DNA of 64,000 nt from Thioploca ingrica. Its GTDB lineage: Bacteria; Pseudomonadota; Gammaproteobacteria; Beggiatoales; Beggiatoaceae. Below are positions 1 to 8,396 of the stretch, piece after piece; within the stretch, counting starts at the first letter, position 1; each line of letters opens with the position of its first letter. Below the pieces are notes generated by a model. The model worked only from the letters and a program-made list of their open reading frames with translations. It searched no databases and was not told the DNA's origin. The stretch is from contig AP014633.1 of NCBI GenBank assembly GCA_000828835.1, forward strand, positions 4,746,006-4,810,005, in the 5' to 3' direction. The translations under genes were made by a program, and so were the position numbers.

Positions 1-150
1 ATTTTTTATCTAATCGGGTATTGCTGTTTGGTAACGATGAGCTATACATAATACTATAAAACCTCATCTCGAAAGCATTGATATCCGATTTTTGCGCTAA
101 AAATAATATAAAAAATTAATTATAATTAACCGCACCGGAATAAAAGCGGT

Positions 151-191
151 AGCATGAAATGTCGGGTTACGCTATCGCTAACCCGACCTAC
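151..191. repeat. Hairpin repeat GTCGGGTTA/TAACCCGAC, copy 1
   Basis: A 41-bp unit whose core is a perfect 9-bp inverted repeat (161-169 with 179-187) around a short loop. An inverted copy lies at 63845-63885 and differs at one base; a shorter relative with the same stem but another loop is at 940-976. The rest of 1-240 holds nothing I recognise as a gene. The hairpin sits beyond the stop of the toxin gene and could act as a terminator or mRNA 3' end, but it has no T-tract. Confidence 0.8.
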
Positions 192-240
192 ATGACTGAT
201 TTCTTAGCTAATTTTAGTTGAGGAGTTCCAAGCATGGTAT

Positions 241-591
241 TTATTTTGCCGAACGAATGCGTACTCGTTCTTGAGTTACCGTAATAATTGCACCCGATTC
301 CAATTCATCAGCATATTTTCTGAGCACCTTTAAGCAATAAGTACTTTGTTGTTTGGCAGTAAGTCCTACAAGACGCACAATGCCGTAATGTGGTTTGGCA
401 TAAACAATCGCCAGTTCCCCAAAATCTTTATCCAAAGTAATCAAGATCCGTTGTTGTTGATAAGCATAGGCTAATATTTCGTTGTCACCAGGGTCAACTT
501 GCCAATCACCACTCCAGATAACATCATATCCATACTCGTTAAGTGTTTTTACTGTTCCTCCCCAAATACAAGTATCTAATAATAGTTTCAC
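241..591 (-). CDS. DUF5615 PIN-like toxin
   Basis: A 116-residue protein of the DUF5615 (PIN-like) family, the presumed toxin, probably a ribonuclease, of a type II toxin-antitoxin pair. It opens with the family's MKLLLDTC, where other members have an Asp in strand 1, and carries LITLDKDFGEL around residues 50-60, matching the second acidic motif. Start is GTG at 591-589, and its first four bases (GTGA) overlap the stop of the DUF433 gene upstream, so the two are translationally coupled. RNase activity is inferred from the PIN-like fold, not shown. Length is normal for the family and no disruption is visible. Confidence 0.85.
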   Translation of the reverse strand: MKLLLDTCIWGGTVKTLNEYGYDVIWSGDWQVDPGDNEILAYAYQQQRILITLDKDFGELAIVYAKPHYGIVRLVGLTAKQQSTYCLKVLRKYADELESGAIITVTQERVRIRSAK

Positions 592-839
592 ACGATTGTT
601 TCCAACATCAAAGGTTCAACCCGTTCATGTTCAACTAATCGGTGTGCATAAACTAAACAAGCTAAAATATCTTCCTGCTCTAACCAAGGATAACCGGCTA
701 AAATGACTTCCGAAGAATCACCTGCAGCTAACATACCTAACACATGTTCTACTGCTAAACGACGGTTACGAATGATTGGTTTACCACCAAATATCGCTGG
801 GTTAATGGTAATACGCTTTAATAGTTCATGTTCATGCAT
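588..839 (-). CDS. DUF433 antitoxin
   Basis: An 83-residue DUF433 protein, the usual partner of DUF5615 toxins and presumed antitoxin with a winged-helix-like DNA-binding fold. The family pattern is visible: ITINPAIFGGKPIIRNRRL at about residues 11-29, then VLGMLAAGDSSEVIL and a YPWL segment followed by ILACLVYA. It is the first gene of a two-gene unit on the minus strand and overlaps the toxin by four bases. Autoregulation of the pair is typical of such modules but no operator is identified here. Confidence 0.87.
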   Translation of the reverse strand: MHEHELLKRITINPAIFGGKPIIRNRRLAVEHVLGMLAAGDSSEVILAGYPWLEQEDILACLVYAHRLVEHERVEPLMLETIV

Positions 840-939
840 AAAACGAGTTCCGGTTTTTAGTTAACTGAAATTATATAGAAATTTATAATGACTTTTGTAG
901 GGGATGCAACGCACACCCATCATTGTCATAGCCAAGTAG

Positions 940-976
940 GTCGGGTTAGGCGCGTCTTTTTGCGCCGTAACCCGAC
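940..976. repeat. Hairpin repeat GTCGGGTTA/TAACCCGAC, copy 2
   Basis: The stem at 940-948 pairs perfectly with 968-976; the 19-base loop itself contains a small GCGC stem. It lies between the convergent ends of nothing: it is just downstream of the fusion gene on the minus strand and upstream of the DUF433 gene, so on the minus strand it could end the long upstream operon. Confidence 0.7.
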
Positions 977-997
977 AAAATGAGCTTTCACCGATCT

Positions 998-3133
998 CTA
1001 TTTAAGAAATTCGTCAACTGGTGCCCATATTCCTTCTTTAATCAAGGTATCACGATCACTGATGGGTGTCCAACCGAGTTCGCGTTGAGCTTTGGATGAA
1101 TTAAAAGTGGAAGCAAAGCTTCGTCCTTTAATTTCCGCGTAGCTTGGAAAAGCCGCACCGGGATCCCGCCCCACTTTTTTAATTGACCATTTAGCCAGCG
1201 ATTCAAGATAATAGCGCCAGTTGGACGCGGGTATTCGTGTCAACTGGATGCCAGCGTGCTGTTCAAATTCGTCGAGATAGTCATTGGCTGTCAGGCAAGG
1301 TAGACTGGTTAAATTGTAAGCTGCTCCTTCGATATTCGGTACGGCAATGGCTTTTACCATCGCCGCCGCGACATCATTCACCAGCACAATCGGAAGAGGG
1401 TTATTCCCTTTTCCCCACACGAGGCAAACTGAATTATAGGGCCAAGCGACTACGCCCCAATGGTAAGGGCTACCACCACGACCCAAGACAATAGCGGGAC
1501 GGAAGATAATGACGGGTAATTTTCTATCACGATGCAGATCCAGTAATATCTGTTCATTTTCCACTTTAGAACGAGCATAAGGACTGATGCTGATCACGTT
1601 GGGATCGGCTGGAGTGGCTTCGGTAATCACTAAGGAAGGGTCACCGGCATTATAAATCGCAATTGAGGAAGTGTAATATAAGCGCTTGACGCCGTGTTTT
1701 AGACATAATTCTGCTACCTTGCGAGTCGGTTCAACATCGGTTTTTAGATATTCTGGCCAAGTATTGCCAACACCACGCCCTAAGTGGTAAACCTGTTCAA
1801 TGCCATTTAAGGCGGCAGCAACTGAATCGGGGTCAGTAAAATCGCCTTTAGTGATTTCGAGTTTAAGCTGAGCCAGTTCTGGTGGGCAGCTTTGCGGATC
1901 CCGAGCTAGAACTCGCACGCTGTAGCCACTTTCACACAGGTGCCGAACTAAAACTTTGCCAATAAATCCAGTTCCACCAATCACTAATACCGTTGGTTTT
2001 TGAGCCGGTGCGGCGGGCATGAACGATTCTGCTGGTTTTTGTGGAGCAGGTAAATTGGCTTCACGAGCAACCCATTCGGCTAGATTAACGGCTGCTTGAC
2101 CTAACTCTGGGCTAATGCGTTCATCGAGTGTGCCGCTATGGCGCCCTTCGTAAAAACTGGCTACGGTTCGGGCAATACTTTGTGCATAAGGACCGCCCGC
2201 CGATTTCAGCAACTTCATTTTGTATAACACAAATTTAGCCAGAGTTCCGTTAGCTTGTAAAAAAGCGTTTTTGGCTGGACCAACCACATTGGCGTAATGA
2301 TCGACATCAAACGGTTTTGGGGTATGTTCTTGACAAGTATAGGTATTATGTTCGATATCAACATGGGCGACGGCATTGGTTCCCCGCACATGAATGTACT
2401 GTTCGGGATAGCCATCAATAAAGGCAAAGCGAATGCGGATACTGGTATTGCCTTTCCAACCGCGGATTTCCCAGCGACGATAGAATTCTAATCCACGGGG
2501 TAATTCAACTTTATCACGAACTTCAACGGCAATTGAATCGGGTAACCCCCCTAACAAGTGAACGAGATGAGCAAAAGAATGCGGAGCGACTTCAAATAAA
2601 ATATTGGTGGGGGTTTGCAACATCCAGGAGCCAAAAGGTCCACCTCGCAGTTGACCCAATTCTTTATTCCAAATAATATCAACCTGATCAATTTGCCCTA
2701 ACCGACCACTCCGCCAATCCGCCACTAATTTTTCGTACACCGGGAGATATAAGAAATTATGCGTTACTCCAATGAGTTTGCCCTTCGCACGGGCTTGATC
2801 ACGTAGTTGTTGGCAATCGGCTACCGTATGGCACAGTGGTTTTTCGCTCATCACATCAAGACCAGCGGCGATAATTTGACTGCTTGCTTGAAAATGAACG
2901 TGAGGTGGGGTTAATACTTGAACGACATCCAGTGGTTCATGTGCCAGCATATCACCTAAGTCGGCATAAACTCTGGGAATTCCTTTTAAATCAGCAAAGT
3001 GTTCTGCTCGCCGCCGATTTAAGTCACAGACCGCCTTGATTTCAACGTTAGGTAATAACCGTAGGGCGGAAAAATGATAATCAACAATATAGCCGGCGCC
3101 AAGGAGTGCGACGGTGATTTTATTATTAGCCAT
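998..3133 (-). CDS. Gfo/Idh/MocA oxidoreductase fused to NAD-dependent epimerase/dehydratase (SDR)
   Basis: A 711-residue two-domain protein. Residues about 5-365 form a Gfo/Idh/MocA-type oxidoreductase: Rossmann start VALLGAGYIVDYH (8-20) and the EKPLCHT loop (97-103) with the catalytic-region Lys. Residues about 378-711 form an extended SDR: nucleotide-binding VIGGTGFIGK near 380-390, a TSSIAIYN strand and the YARSK catalytic Tyr/Lys near 519-523. Both active sites look intact. Such domains act on nucleotide-linked or free sugars, so two steps of one sugar pathway are plausible, but the substrate is unknown. It is the last gene of the plsY-led minus-strand run, 54 bp after the glycosyltransferase gene. 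Confidence 0.85.
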   Translation of the reverse strand: MANNKITVALLGAGYIVDYHFSALRLLPNVEIKAVCDLNRRRAEHFADLKGIPRVYADLGDMLAHEPLDVVQVLTPPHVHFQASSQIIAAGLDVMSEKPLCHTVADCQQLRDQARAKGKLIGVTHNFLYLPVYEKLVADWRSGRLGQIDQVDIIWNKELGQLRGGPFGSWMLQTPTNILFEVAPHSFAHLVHLLGGLPDSIAVEVRDKVELPRGLEFYRRWEIRGWKGNTSIRIRFAFIDGYPEQYIHVRGTNAVAHVDIEHNTYTCQEHTPKPFDVDHYANVVGPAKNAFLQANGTLAKFVLYKMKLLKSAGGPYAQSIARTVASFYEGRHSGTLDERISPELGQAAVNLAEWVAREANLPAPQKPAESFMPAAPAQKPTVLVIGGTGFIGKVLVRHLCESGYSVRVLARDPQSCPPELAQLKLEITKGDFTDPDSVAAALNGIEQVYHLGRGVGNTWPEYLKTDVEPTRKVAELCLKHGVKRLYYTSSIAIYNAGDPSLVITEATPADPNVISISPYARSKVENEQILLDLHRDRKLPVIIFRPAIVLGRGGSPYHWGVVAWPYNSVCLVWGKGNNPLPIVLVNDVAAAMVKAIAVPNIEGAAYNLTSLPCLTANDYLDEFEQHAGIQLTRIPASNWRYYLESLAKWSIKKVGRDPGAAFPSYAEIKGRSFASTFNSSKAQRELGWTPISDRDTLIKEGIWAPVDEFLK

Positions 3134-3187
3134 AGTCTGAGTTCCTGAGTGGATTGAATTGCCTGAATAATGGACAGTAGAGTTCTG

Positions 3188-4198
3188 TTATTTATACTCT
3201 ATAATTTCAGGTCGTTTATGACGCAGGCGATCCCAATGAAATTTCATCGCCCCGAGGACACCAGGAAATGCGCCCATGGTGCAAGATAATCCCCAAGCGA
3301 ATCGGTTCATGGGCGAAAAACCATACTGTTTGGTTTTATAAAATAAGCGAATGGGGGTAATGAGATAACGCAAAAAAGCTAGGAGCGATAATCCATAAGT
3401 CACCGGCGCTAAAACCAAAGCACCTATCGGGACAATTGCTCCCCATAGCCAAGTACGTTGTCTTTCTTTAACAAATTTGCGTTCTGGCGGGGCACCGTGT
3501 AAAGATGAAACTTGCGCATAGGCATAACCAGTTCGTTTAGAGCGTTGCCACCATTGCCACACGCTGTGCATATCGGCGTCGTGAATAATGCTCTGTTGGT
3601 CAATCCGCCAAATGATGCCGCCGGCTTGTCGTACCCGCACACTTAATTCGTCATCTTCAGCGGCAATCACATTCTCGTTGTAGCCACCGACTGCGACAAA
3701 CATATCGGCACGAATGACAACACTGCCTTCAAAACTGACGACTTGACCGGTTTCCCCGACCATTCGTCCTTCTACATCACTGATTCGGTTATAAATACTC
3801 TGTTCAGGAAAACGTTCTCTTCTCCAGCCACACACTGCTACCACCGGATTAGGATTATGATTAAACTCTGCCATAGCGGCGGTTAGCCAACCCGCTACTA
3901 ACTCTGAATCCCCATCAATGAATTGCACATATTCAACGGTCGGATCTTTGGCCTGTAACCGTTTGAAACCCGCATTGCGCGCCCGAGAAGCGGTAAAGGG
4001 AATAGACATATCCAGTTCAACCACTTCAACTCCCAGTTCACGAGCCGCTGGGCAACTTTGATCAGTAGAACCCGAATCTACATAAACCACAATCCCTTCT
4101 GGAGGTAATTGGGCTAATATTGATTGTAGACAGCGAATGAGTCGTTCGCCTTCATTTCTGCCAATGGTGACCACACCGATTTTACTCATTTTAATCAT
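3188..4198 (-). CDS. Family 2 glycosyltransferase, membrane-anchored
   Basis: A GT2 (GT-A fold) glycosyltransferase of 336 residues. The nucleotide-sugar domain is clear: VVTIGRNEGERL (9-20), VYVDSGSTDQS (38-48), the metal-binding DGDSE (95-99) and the acceptor-side EDDEL (181-185). The C-terminal third carries one or two hydrophobic segments near 250-290, suggesting membrane association. The start may be either Met1 or Met4 (MSKIGVV); the gene begins 3 bp after the OsmC-like gene, so the two are surely co-transcribed. Donor and acceptor are not predictable. The downstream Gfo/Idh-SDR fusion could supply or modify its sugar. Confidence 0.88.
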   Translation of the reverse strand: MIKMSKIGVVTIGRNEGERLIRCLQSILAQLPPEGIVVYVDSGSTDQSCPAARELGVEVVELDMSIPFTASRARNAGFKRLQAKDPTVEYVQFIDGDSELVAGWLTAAMAEFNHNPNPVVAVCGWRRERFPEQSIYNRISDVEGRMVGETGQVVSFEGSVVIRADMFVAVGGYNENVIAAEDDELSVRVRQAGGIIWRIDQQSIIHDADMHSVWQWWQRSKRTGYAYAQVSSLHGAPPERKFVKERQRTWLWGAIVPIGALVLAPVTYGLSLLAFLRYLITPIRLFYKTKQYGFSPMNRFAWGLSCTMGAFPGVLGAMKFHWDRLRHKRPEIIEYK

Positions 4199-4201
4199 TG
4201 C

Positions 4202-4618
4202 TCATTTTAAATTAGTCTGCCCTTCGACCACTTTCGTCGTTACTTCAATATGCGGCGGGGTTATTAATGCTTTTTTGACACTGCATTCATTCACGGCTCG
4301 AATTAAAGCCGGGGCATATTTCTCTGGGAAAGTCGGTGGAACGGTGATTTCAATTTGAATATTTTCGACTAACTTTTGGATCGGATTCCAATCATTTGAC
4401 ATCCGGACTTGAATTCCAGCGGTTGGAATATCTCGGGATTGACAAAAACGGAGCACAAAAAAGCCGGCACAAGTTGCTATACTACTTAAAAAATAAGAAA
4501 ATGGATCGGGAAAAGTTGCTTCGCCACCGACTTGTTTAGCTTGGTCGGTATTGACAGTGAAGTTGTTAAAATGGGCATTGATTTTCATACCACTGCCAAA
4601 TGTAACGGTGATGTCCAT
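4202..4618 (-). CDS. OsmC-like protein
   Basis: A 138-residue OsmC/Ohr superfamily protein. The two conserved cysteines are present, Cys50 in SIATCAGFF and Cys112 in NECSVKKAL, spaced as in the family; in characterised members they reduce organic hydroperoxides. The sequence is closer to the general OsmC-like branch than to Ohr, so peroxidase activity is likely but the substrate is uncertain. It sits between the DUF4139 and glycosyltransferase genes with gaps of 9 and 3 bp, so it belongs to the same transcript. Confidence 0.82.
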   Translation of the reverse strand: MDITVTFGSGMKINAHFNNFTVNTDQAKQVGGEATFPDPFSYFLSSIATCAGFFVLRFCQSRDIPTAGIQVRMSNDWNPIQKLVENIQIEITVPPTFPEKYAPALIRAVNECSVKKALITPPHIEVTTKVVEGQTNLK

Positions 4619-4627
4619 AGGTTGTTC

Positions 4628-6604
4628 CTAAAATTTTGCTTTGTAATCAATGCCTTTTATTTGTAAATTGAGGTTGTTTTCCGCTAAGCCCTTTTGGGTG
4701 ATTAAGGTTTCAATATCGGCTTGATATTGCGCTAAGTTATCTTCCTCTTGGTTCAGTTGACTAATATAACGTTCGCGTAAACTGCGTTCATCTTCGGTAT
4801 TGCCTAATGCTTGCAGATTATGGCGTAACCGCTCTTGATTTTTAAAAACGGCTTGGATATGACTTTCTTTGACTTTAATTTCTTGCCGAATTTGAGTGAT
4901 TTGTTCAGTTAATTGAACAATTCCTTCCAAAGCGCGAAGCGTCTTTTTATCAATATATTTTTTTTCTAACCAGAGTTGTAAATTTTCCCGCGAGGTGTTA
5001 GCTAGTGCGTAGGTTGTTTGATGTTCAATACATTCCGTGACCGTAAATAATTTAGTCTTATTACTGGGAACATCGAAGCGAAAGCGATAGAAATGTTCAG
5101 TGCGTTCGACTGGTTCTGGCGTATCAATCAATTCCCATTGTTGATTGAAACGGTGTTCTAAATAGAAATCTAAGGGACGTTCAGTGTTATTATTAATCAG
5201 GTAAGTTTTATATTCCAATTCGTAGTGATAGAGATATAGAATACCGTGCATAATGCGCACTTGGTGGACATTTTGTTTATCACTTTGCGGATCGATGCTC
5301 ACCAAACAGCCTAACTCGACTGAAAAAGGAATTAATTGTTCTTCATTGGGCTTGAGAAGATTGAGCATCGCTTCACCAACATAAATACCGTTGTCAAAAA
5401 CCGTCATCGGTCCACTTTCTAACGTTAAACTGGTGGTATTTTTAAACAGAATTGCTGACAGTGGATTGTTTGCTCGTACTTCAGCGTTATAAATAACAAC
5501 TCGTTTGCTATTAAAAGGGGCTTGGAGGATAGGAACTAAAGCGGATTGTTGTCGAAGCACCGTTACCGGATTTTCTATTTCGTAGTGAAACAGATCGCTT
5601 ACCTCTACAGTACGAGTTTGAATAGGAATGGAACGTTCTGCTGCACTGAGTTTGGAGCTAGCTAGGTTACTAATGGATATCAATGAGTCGTTCGTGATAC
5701 TTCCTATTATTTCCTCTTCTTCAAGAGGCAAATCAAAAGCCTCCAAAAGCAAACCCTCCTTCGCTGTGAAATCATAAACTGCTTTTTCTAGTTTAGGTGG
5801 AGCATAAGCCAACTCATTTTTGACTTTCACTACCGGACGTGGTTGATAACGAGGCGAGTACAAGTCGTGGCTGAAGGAAACCGGTAATCCCGCGACTAAA
5901 GATAAAGCGACATTTTCCCAGTCTTCATCTTGGGTATTATCAACCAGTGCCCAACCTTGAATCAAAGACGATTTATCATTCAACAATAATCGATAAGACG
6001 TTTTCCATAGCGGCGCCGCGACGATATAGCTGAGGTTGATAGTTCGTTCCCCTTCGCCTTTGGAAAAGACTGTCAGTTTTTTCAGGTCTTTTTTCTTAGT
6101 CGTCATTAAGACATTGAGTAAATGTTGTAAATCTTTTTTTAGATCTTCATCAAGTAGTTTAATTTGCTTGGCTTCTAACAGATCAAATGATTGTAAAGTA
6201 GCCCCTTCAACTAACAGAGAAATATAAATCTGCTCAACCACAGTTTCTTGCGTCTGACGTTGGATCGTTTCAATCCCGATCACAATCCCTTGAACGGTTT
6301 TCTGTCCAATATCAACCGCAATTTGTGCACCTTGAATTTGCGAGAGTAGCTCAGTCAGGGTATTCTTGTTGGGTAAGCGAATAGCGAGATCTTTTAACTG
6401 CTCTTCCAGAGATAAGGTTGATTCATAGCTAATACTGGCAATTAATCCACCCGTTAAATCCAGTACCGTTAAAGATTTGAGGACATCATTCATTTCCGTT
6501 GTGCGAAAATAGAGGTCAATAGCGGCATCACCGTGAACGACTCCTTCGCGCTCAAAGTAACCCACGCCATGTTTAAAAAGAATCACTTTTTTGATAGGTA
6601 ACAT
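4628..6604 (-). CDS. DUF4139 domain protein
   Basis: A 658-residue cytosolic-looking protein without signal peptide. It starts with a conserved block KHGVGYFEREG (11-21), has a mid-region Y-x4-P-x-W-x3-YRL pattern (around 193-208) typical of DUF4139, and ends in a long coiled coil (about residues 560-640, rich in Gln, Glu, Leu). DUF4139 proteins have no established biochemical function that I can name with confidence. The N-terminal block differs from the usual MuiA/F37C4.5 N-terminus, so it may belong to a bacterial sub-branch. Gaps of 18 bp upstream and 9 bp downstream place it in the plsY-led run. Confidence 0.7.
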   Translation of the reverse strand: MLPIKKVILFKHGVGYFEREGVVHGDAAIDLYFRTTEMNDVLKSLTVLDLTGGLIASISYESTLSLEEQLKDLAIRLPNKNTLTELLSQIQGAQIAVDIGQKTVQGIVIGIETIQRQTQETVVEQIYISLLVEGATLQSFDLLEAKQIKLLDEDLKKDLQHLLNVLMTTKKKDLKKLTVFSKGEGERTINLSYIVAAPLWKTSYRLLLNDKSSLIQGWALVDNTQDEDWENVALSLVAGLPVSFSHDLYSPRYQPRPVVKVKNELAYAPPKLEKAVYDFTAKEGLLLEAFDLPLEEEEIIGSITNDSLISISNLASSKLSAAERSIPIQTRTVEVSDLFHYEIENPVTVLRQQSALVPILQAPFNSKRVVIYNAEVRANNPLSAILFKNTTSLTLESGPMTVFDNGIYVGEAMLNLLKPNEEQLIPFSVELGCLVSIDPQSDKQNVHQVRIMHGILYLYHYELEYKTYLINNNTERPLDFYLEHRFNQQWELIDTPEPVERTEHFYRFRFDVPSNKTKLFTVTECIEHQTTYALANTSRENLQLWLEKKYIDKKTLRALEGIVQLTEQITQIRQEIKVKESHIQAVFKNQERLRHNLQALGNTEDERSLRERYISQLNQEEDNLAQYQADIETLITQKGLAENNLNLQIKGIDYKAKF

Positions 6605-6622
6605 GATGAAAAAACTCCATGA

Positions 6623-7531
6623 TTATTGACAACCAAAAGCTTTATCGCGCCCGACTTCTTCAGTCACCAAAGTATCACCATCTAAATAAACTTTTTGTCC
6701 CTCTAATGATATGTCACTACTGGTTGTCACCGGTGACCCACATTTCGGCGGTAAAACCGGTAAGGGCGGTGCTGAAGGAGTCACTTTCCAAGCTTTATCA
6801 TTATTATAGTTGGCTAAAATAATATAACCCTCTCGGTGCCAAGTTGCTCTCATCGCTTCATCAATGGTCATTGTTTGGTTATCAAAGATATTCAGACTGT
6901 TAGCATGTAAAAATTCGACCGTCACTTTACCACATTCTGGACTATAAATATGCGCCAATTGTTGACCATCTGGAGAGGGAATAACCGTTTGCTCAACTTG
7001 TAATGGTAAAGATTGCTCCGGACTGGGTGGTGATTGCTGACAAGCTTGATGTTCACTATCTGGGGTTTCTACAATGAGAATTTCATTGCCATTTAAAGTA
7101 ATTTTATCAAAGCGCCGCGCGCCTTTTTCTAATAAAGATTCGACCACCAGATAGCCGGCTTGTTTCATATAGAAAAGTTGCTTCGGTTGGTAGTCACGCC
7201 AATCAGTAAGAGCATGTCGATCTGAACCATCTTGATTTTGTGTCCAAATTTGGTGTTGAGGAGAACTGAGATCAGTATTGTCACCCTCTCGATTTTTTTG
7301 AATAGCGATAGCTAATTTTGAACCGTCATCAGCCCATACTACTATATTTTTTCCCTGGTGGTCTTGATGCGGCGCTTCGGGTTGGTGTTCAGGTGGTGAA
7401 CTTTCAGTCTTTTGCTCGGTGTTGGAAGCGGTTTGGTTAGATTTTTCTGGTTTAACTGGTTTAGGTGGTTGATGGCTACAACTCGCCAAAATAATGAATA
7501 CCACAATTAATAAATACCGGTAAGTTTTCAT
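6623..7531 (-). CDS. Lipoprotein with partial beta-propeller-like repeats
   Basis: A 302-residue lipoprotein: a hydrophobic signal followed by the lipobox LASC with the acylated Cys at residue 18, then a Pro/Lys/Glu-rich tether (about 20-60). The rest contains TolB/WD40-like strands such as VVWADDGSKLAIA, QIWTQNQDGSDRHAL and VIPSPDGQQLAHI, so a small beta-propeller or half-propeller is likely. Cellular role is unknown; a periplasmic or outer-membrane location follows from the lipobox (no Asp at +2). It lies 53 bp after plsY and 18 bp before the DUF4139 gene. Confidence 0.72.
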   Translation of the reverse strand: MKTYRYLLIVVFIILASCSHQPPKPVKPEKSNQTASNTEQKTESSPPEHQPEAPHQDHQGKNIVVWADDGSKLAIAIQKNREGDNTDLSSPQHQIWTQNQDGSDRHALTDWRDYQPKQLFYMKQAGYLVVESLLEKGARRFDKITLNGNEILIVETPDSEHQACQQSPPSPEQSLPLQVEQTVIPSPDGQQLAHIYSPECGKVTVEFLHANSLNIFDNQTMTIDEAMRATWHREGYIILANYNNDKAWKVTPSAPPLPVLPPKCGSPVTTSSDISLEGQKVYLDGDTLVTEEVGRDKAFGCQ

Positions 7532-7584
7532 TTGAATTATTCAATAAATTAGCTAGGAAGTTTTTAAATGAACCAAGCGCTCAA

Positions 7585-8175
7585 TTAAGCTTCATTGATT
7601 TTATCTTCTTGACCCGTCAATAAATTATTGATATTAGAACGATGTCGCCAAATTAACAAGCTACTCATCATAAAGCTAACCAGAATATATTCAGGTATTC
7701 CAGTAAACCAAAACATATAAGCTGGGGCAAACATAGCAGCGGCAATCGAGGCTAAAGAAACATAACGAAAGATAACCAGTATAACTAACCAAGTCGCTAA
7801 AGCCGCTAAACTGACTTGCCAGTTTAATACCATTAAGATTCCCAAAGCGGTTGCAACCCCTTTTCCACCTCGAAATTCAAAGAAAATGGGGTACAAGTGA
7901 CCTAAGAATACCATGAAACTAGTACCAGCCAATACCAACGGTGAGGTAGTCAGCAGTTTAGCGATAAATACCGCACTTATTCCTTTGAATACGTCTATAA
8001 CGAGGGTAATAACAGCCGCTTTTTTACCGCTGTGTCGTAATACATTAGTCGCACCTGGATTACCCGAACCTTGATAGCGTGGATCCGATAATCCCAGCCA
8101 CCGACAAGCAAGTAACGCCCCGGAGATAGAACCCAGTAAATAAGCACAAATAGGGAGTAATAGATTAATTAACAT
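7585..8175 (-). CDS. plsY: Acyl-phosphate:glycerol-3-phosphate acyltransferase PlsY
   Basis: PlsY makes lysophosphatidate from acyl-phosphate and glycerol-3-phosphate at the inner membrane, the first step of phospholipid synthesis. At 196 residues it has the normal length, with about five hydrophobic spans. The conserved loops are intact: GSGNPGATNVLR (36-47) and FRGGKGVATALG (101-112), which bind phosphate and glycerol-3-phosphate, and a C-terminal WRHRSNI loop. It is the first gene of a six-gene minus-strand run with gaps of 3-54 bp. The 220 bp upstream, where its promoter should lie, hold the repeat at 8289-8373. Confidence 0.96.
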   Translation of the reverse strand: MLINLLLPICAYLLGSISGALLACRWLGLSDPRYQGSGNPGATNVLRHSGKKAAVITLVIDVFKGISAVFIAKLLTTSPLVLAGTSFMVFLGHLYPIFFEFRGGKGVATALGILMVLNWQVSLAALATWLVILVIFRYVSLASIAAAMFAPAYMFWFTGIPEYILVSFMMSSLLIWRHRSNINNLLTGQEDKINEA

Positions 8176-8288
8176 ATAACCTCTTCAATTGTTAGTTAGC
8201 CATTATTATACTCAAATCTTGCACCTTACTAACCAGTGACATGATACTAATTCCCTTTTTCTAACTTAGAGAATTTTTCCCTTAGCCC

Positions 8289-8373
8289 CAATGCCATTAA
8301 GTTAAGGATTCCCCCCCTTTGAAAAAGGGGGGTGAGGGGGGATTTTAAAGAGGGGAGTTATGGCTTAACTTAA
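8289..8373. repeat. CAATGCC-family element, degraded right end
   Basis: The left terminus CAATGCCATTAAGTTAAG is exact at 8289-8306, followed by the usual C-run/G-run hairpin (about 8310-8340). The right side keeps CTTAACTTAA (8364-8373) but the final TGGCATTG is replaced by unrelated sequence. This is an old or deleted copy of the element described at 13769-13923. It lies between plsY and mrcA, downstream of mrcA and upstream of plsY. Confidence 0.75.
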
Positions 8374-8396
8374 CCTGAGTTAATAACGGATATCAG

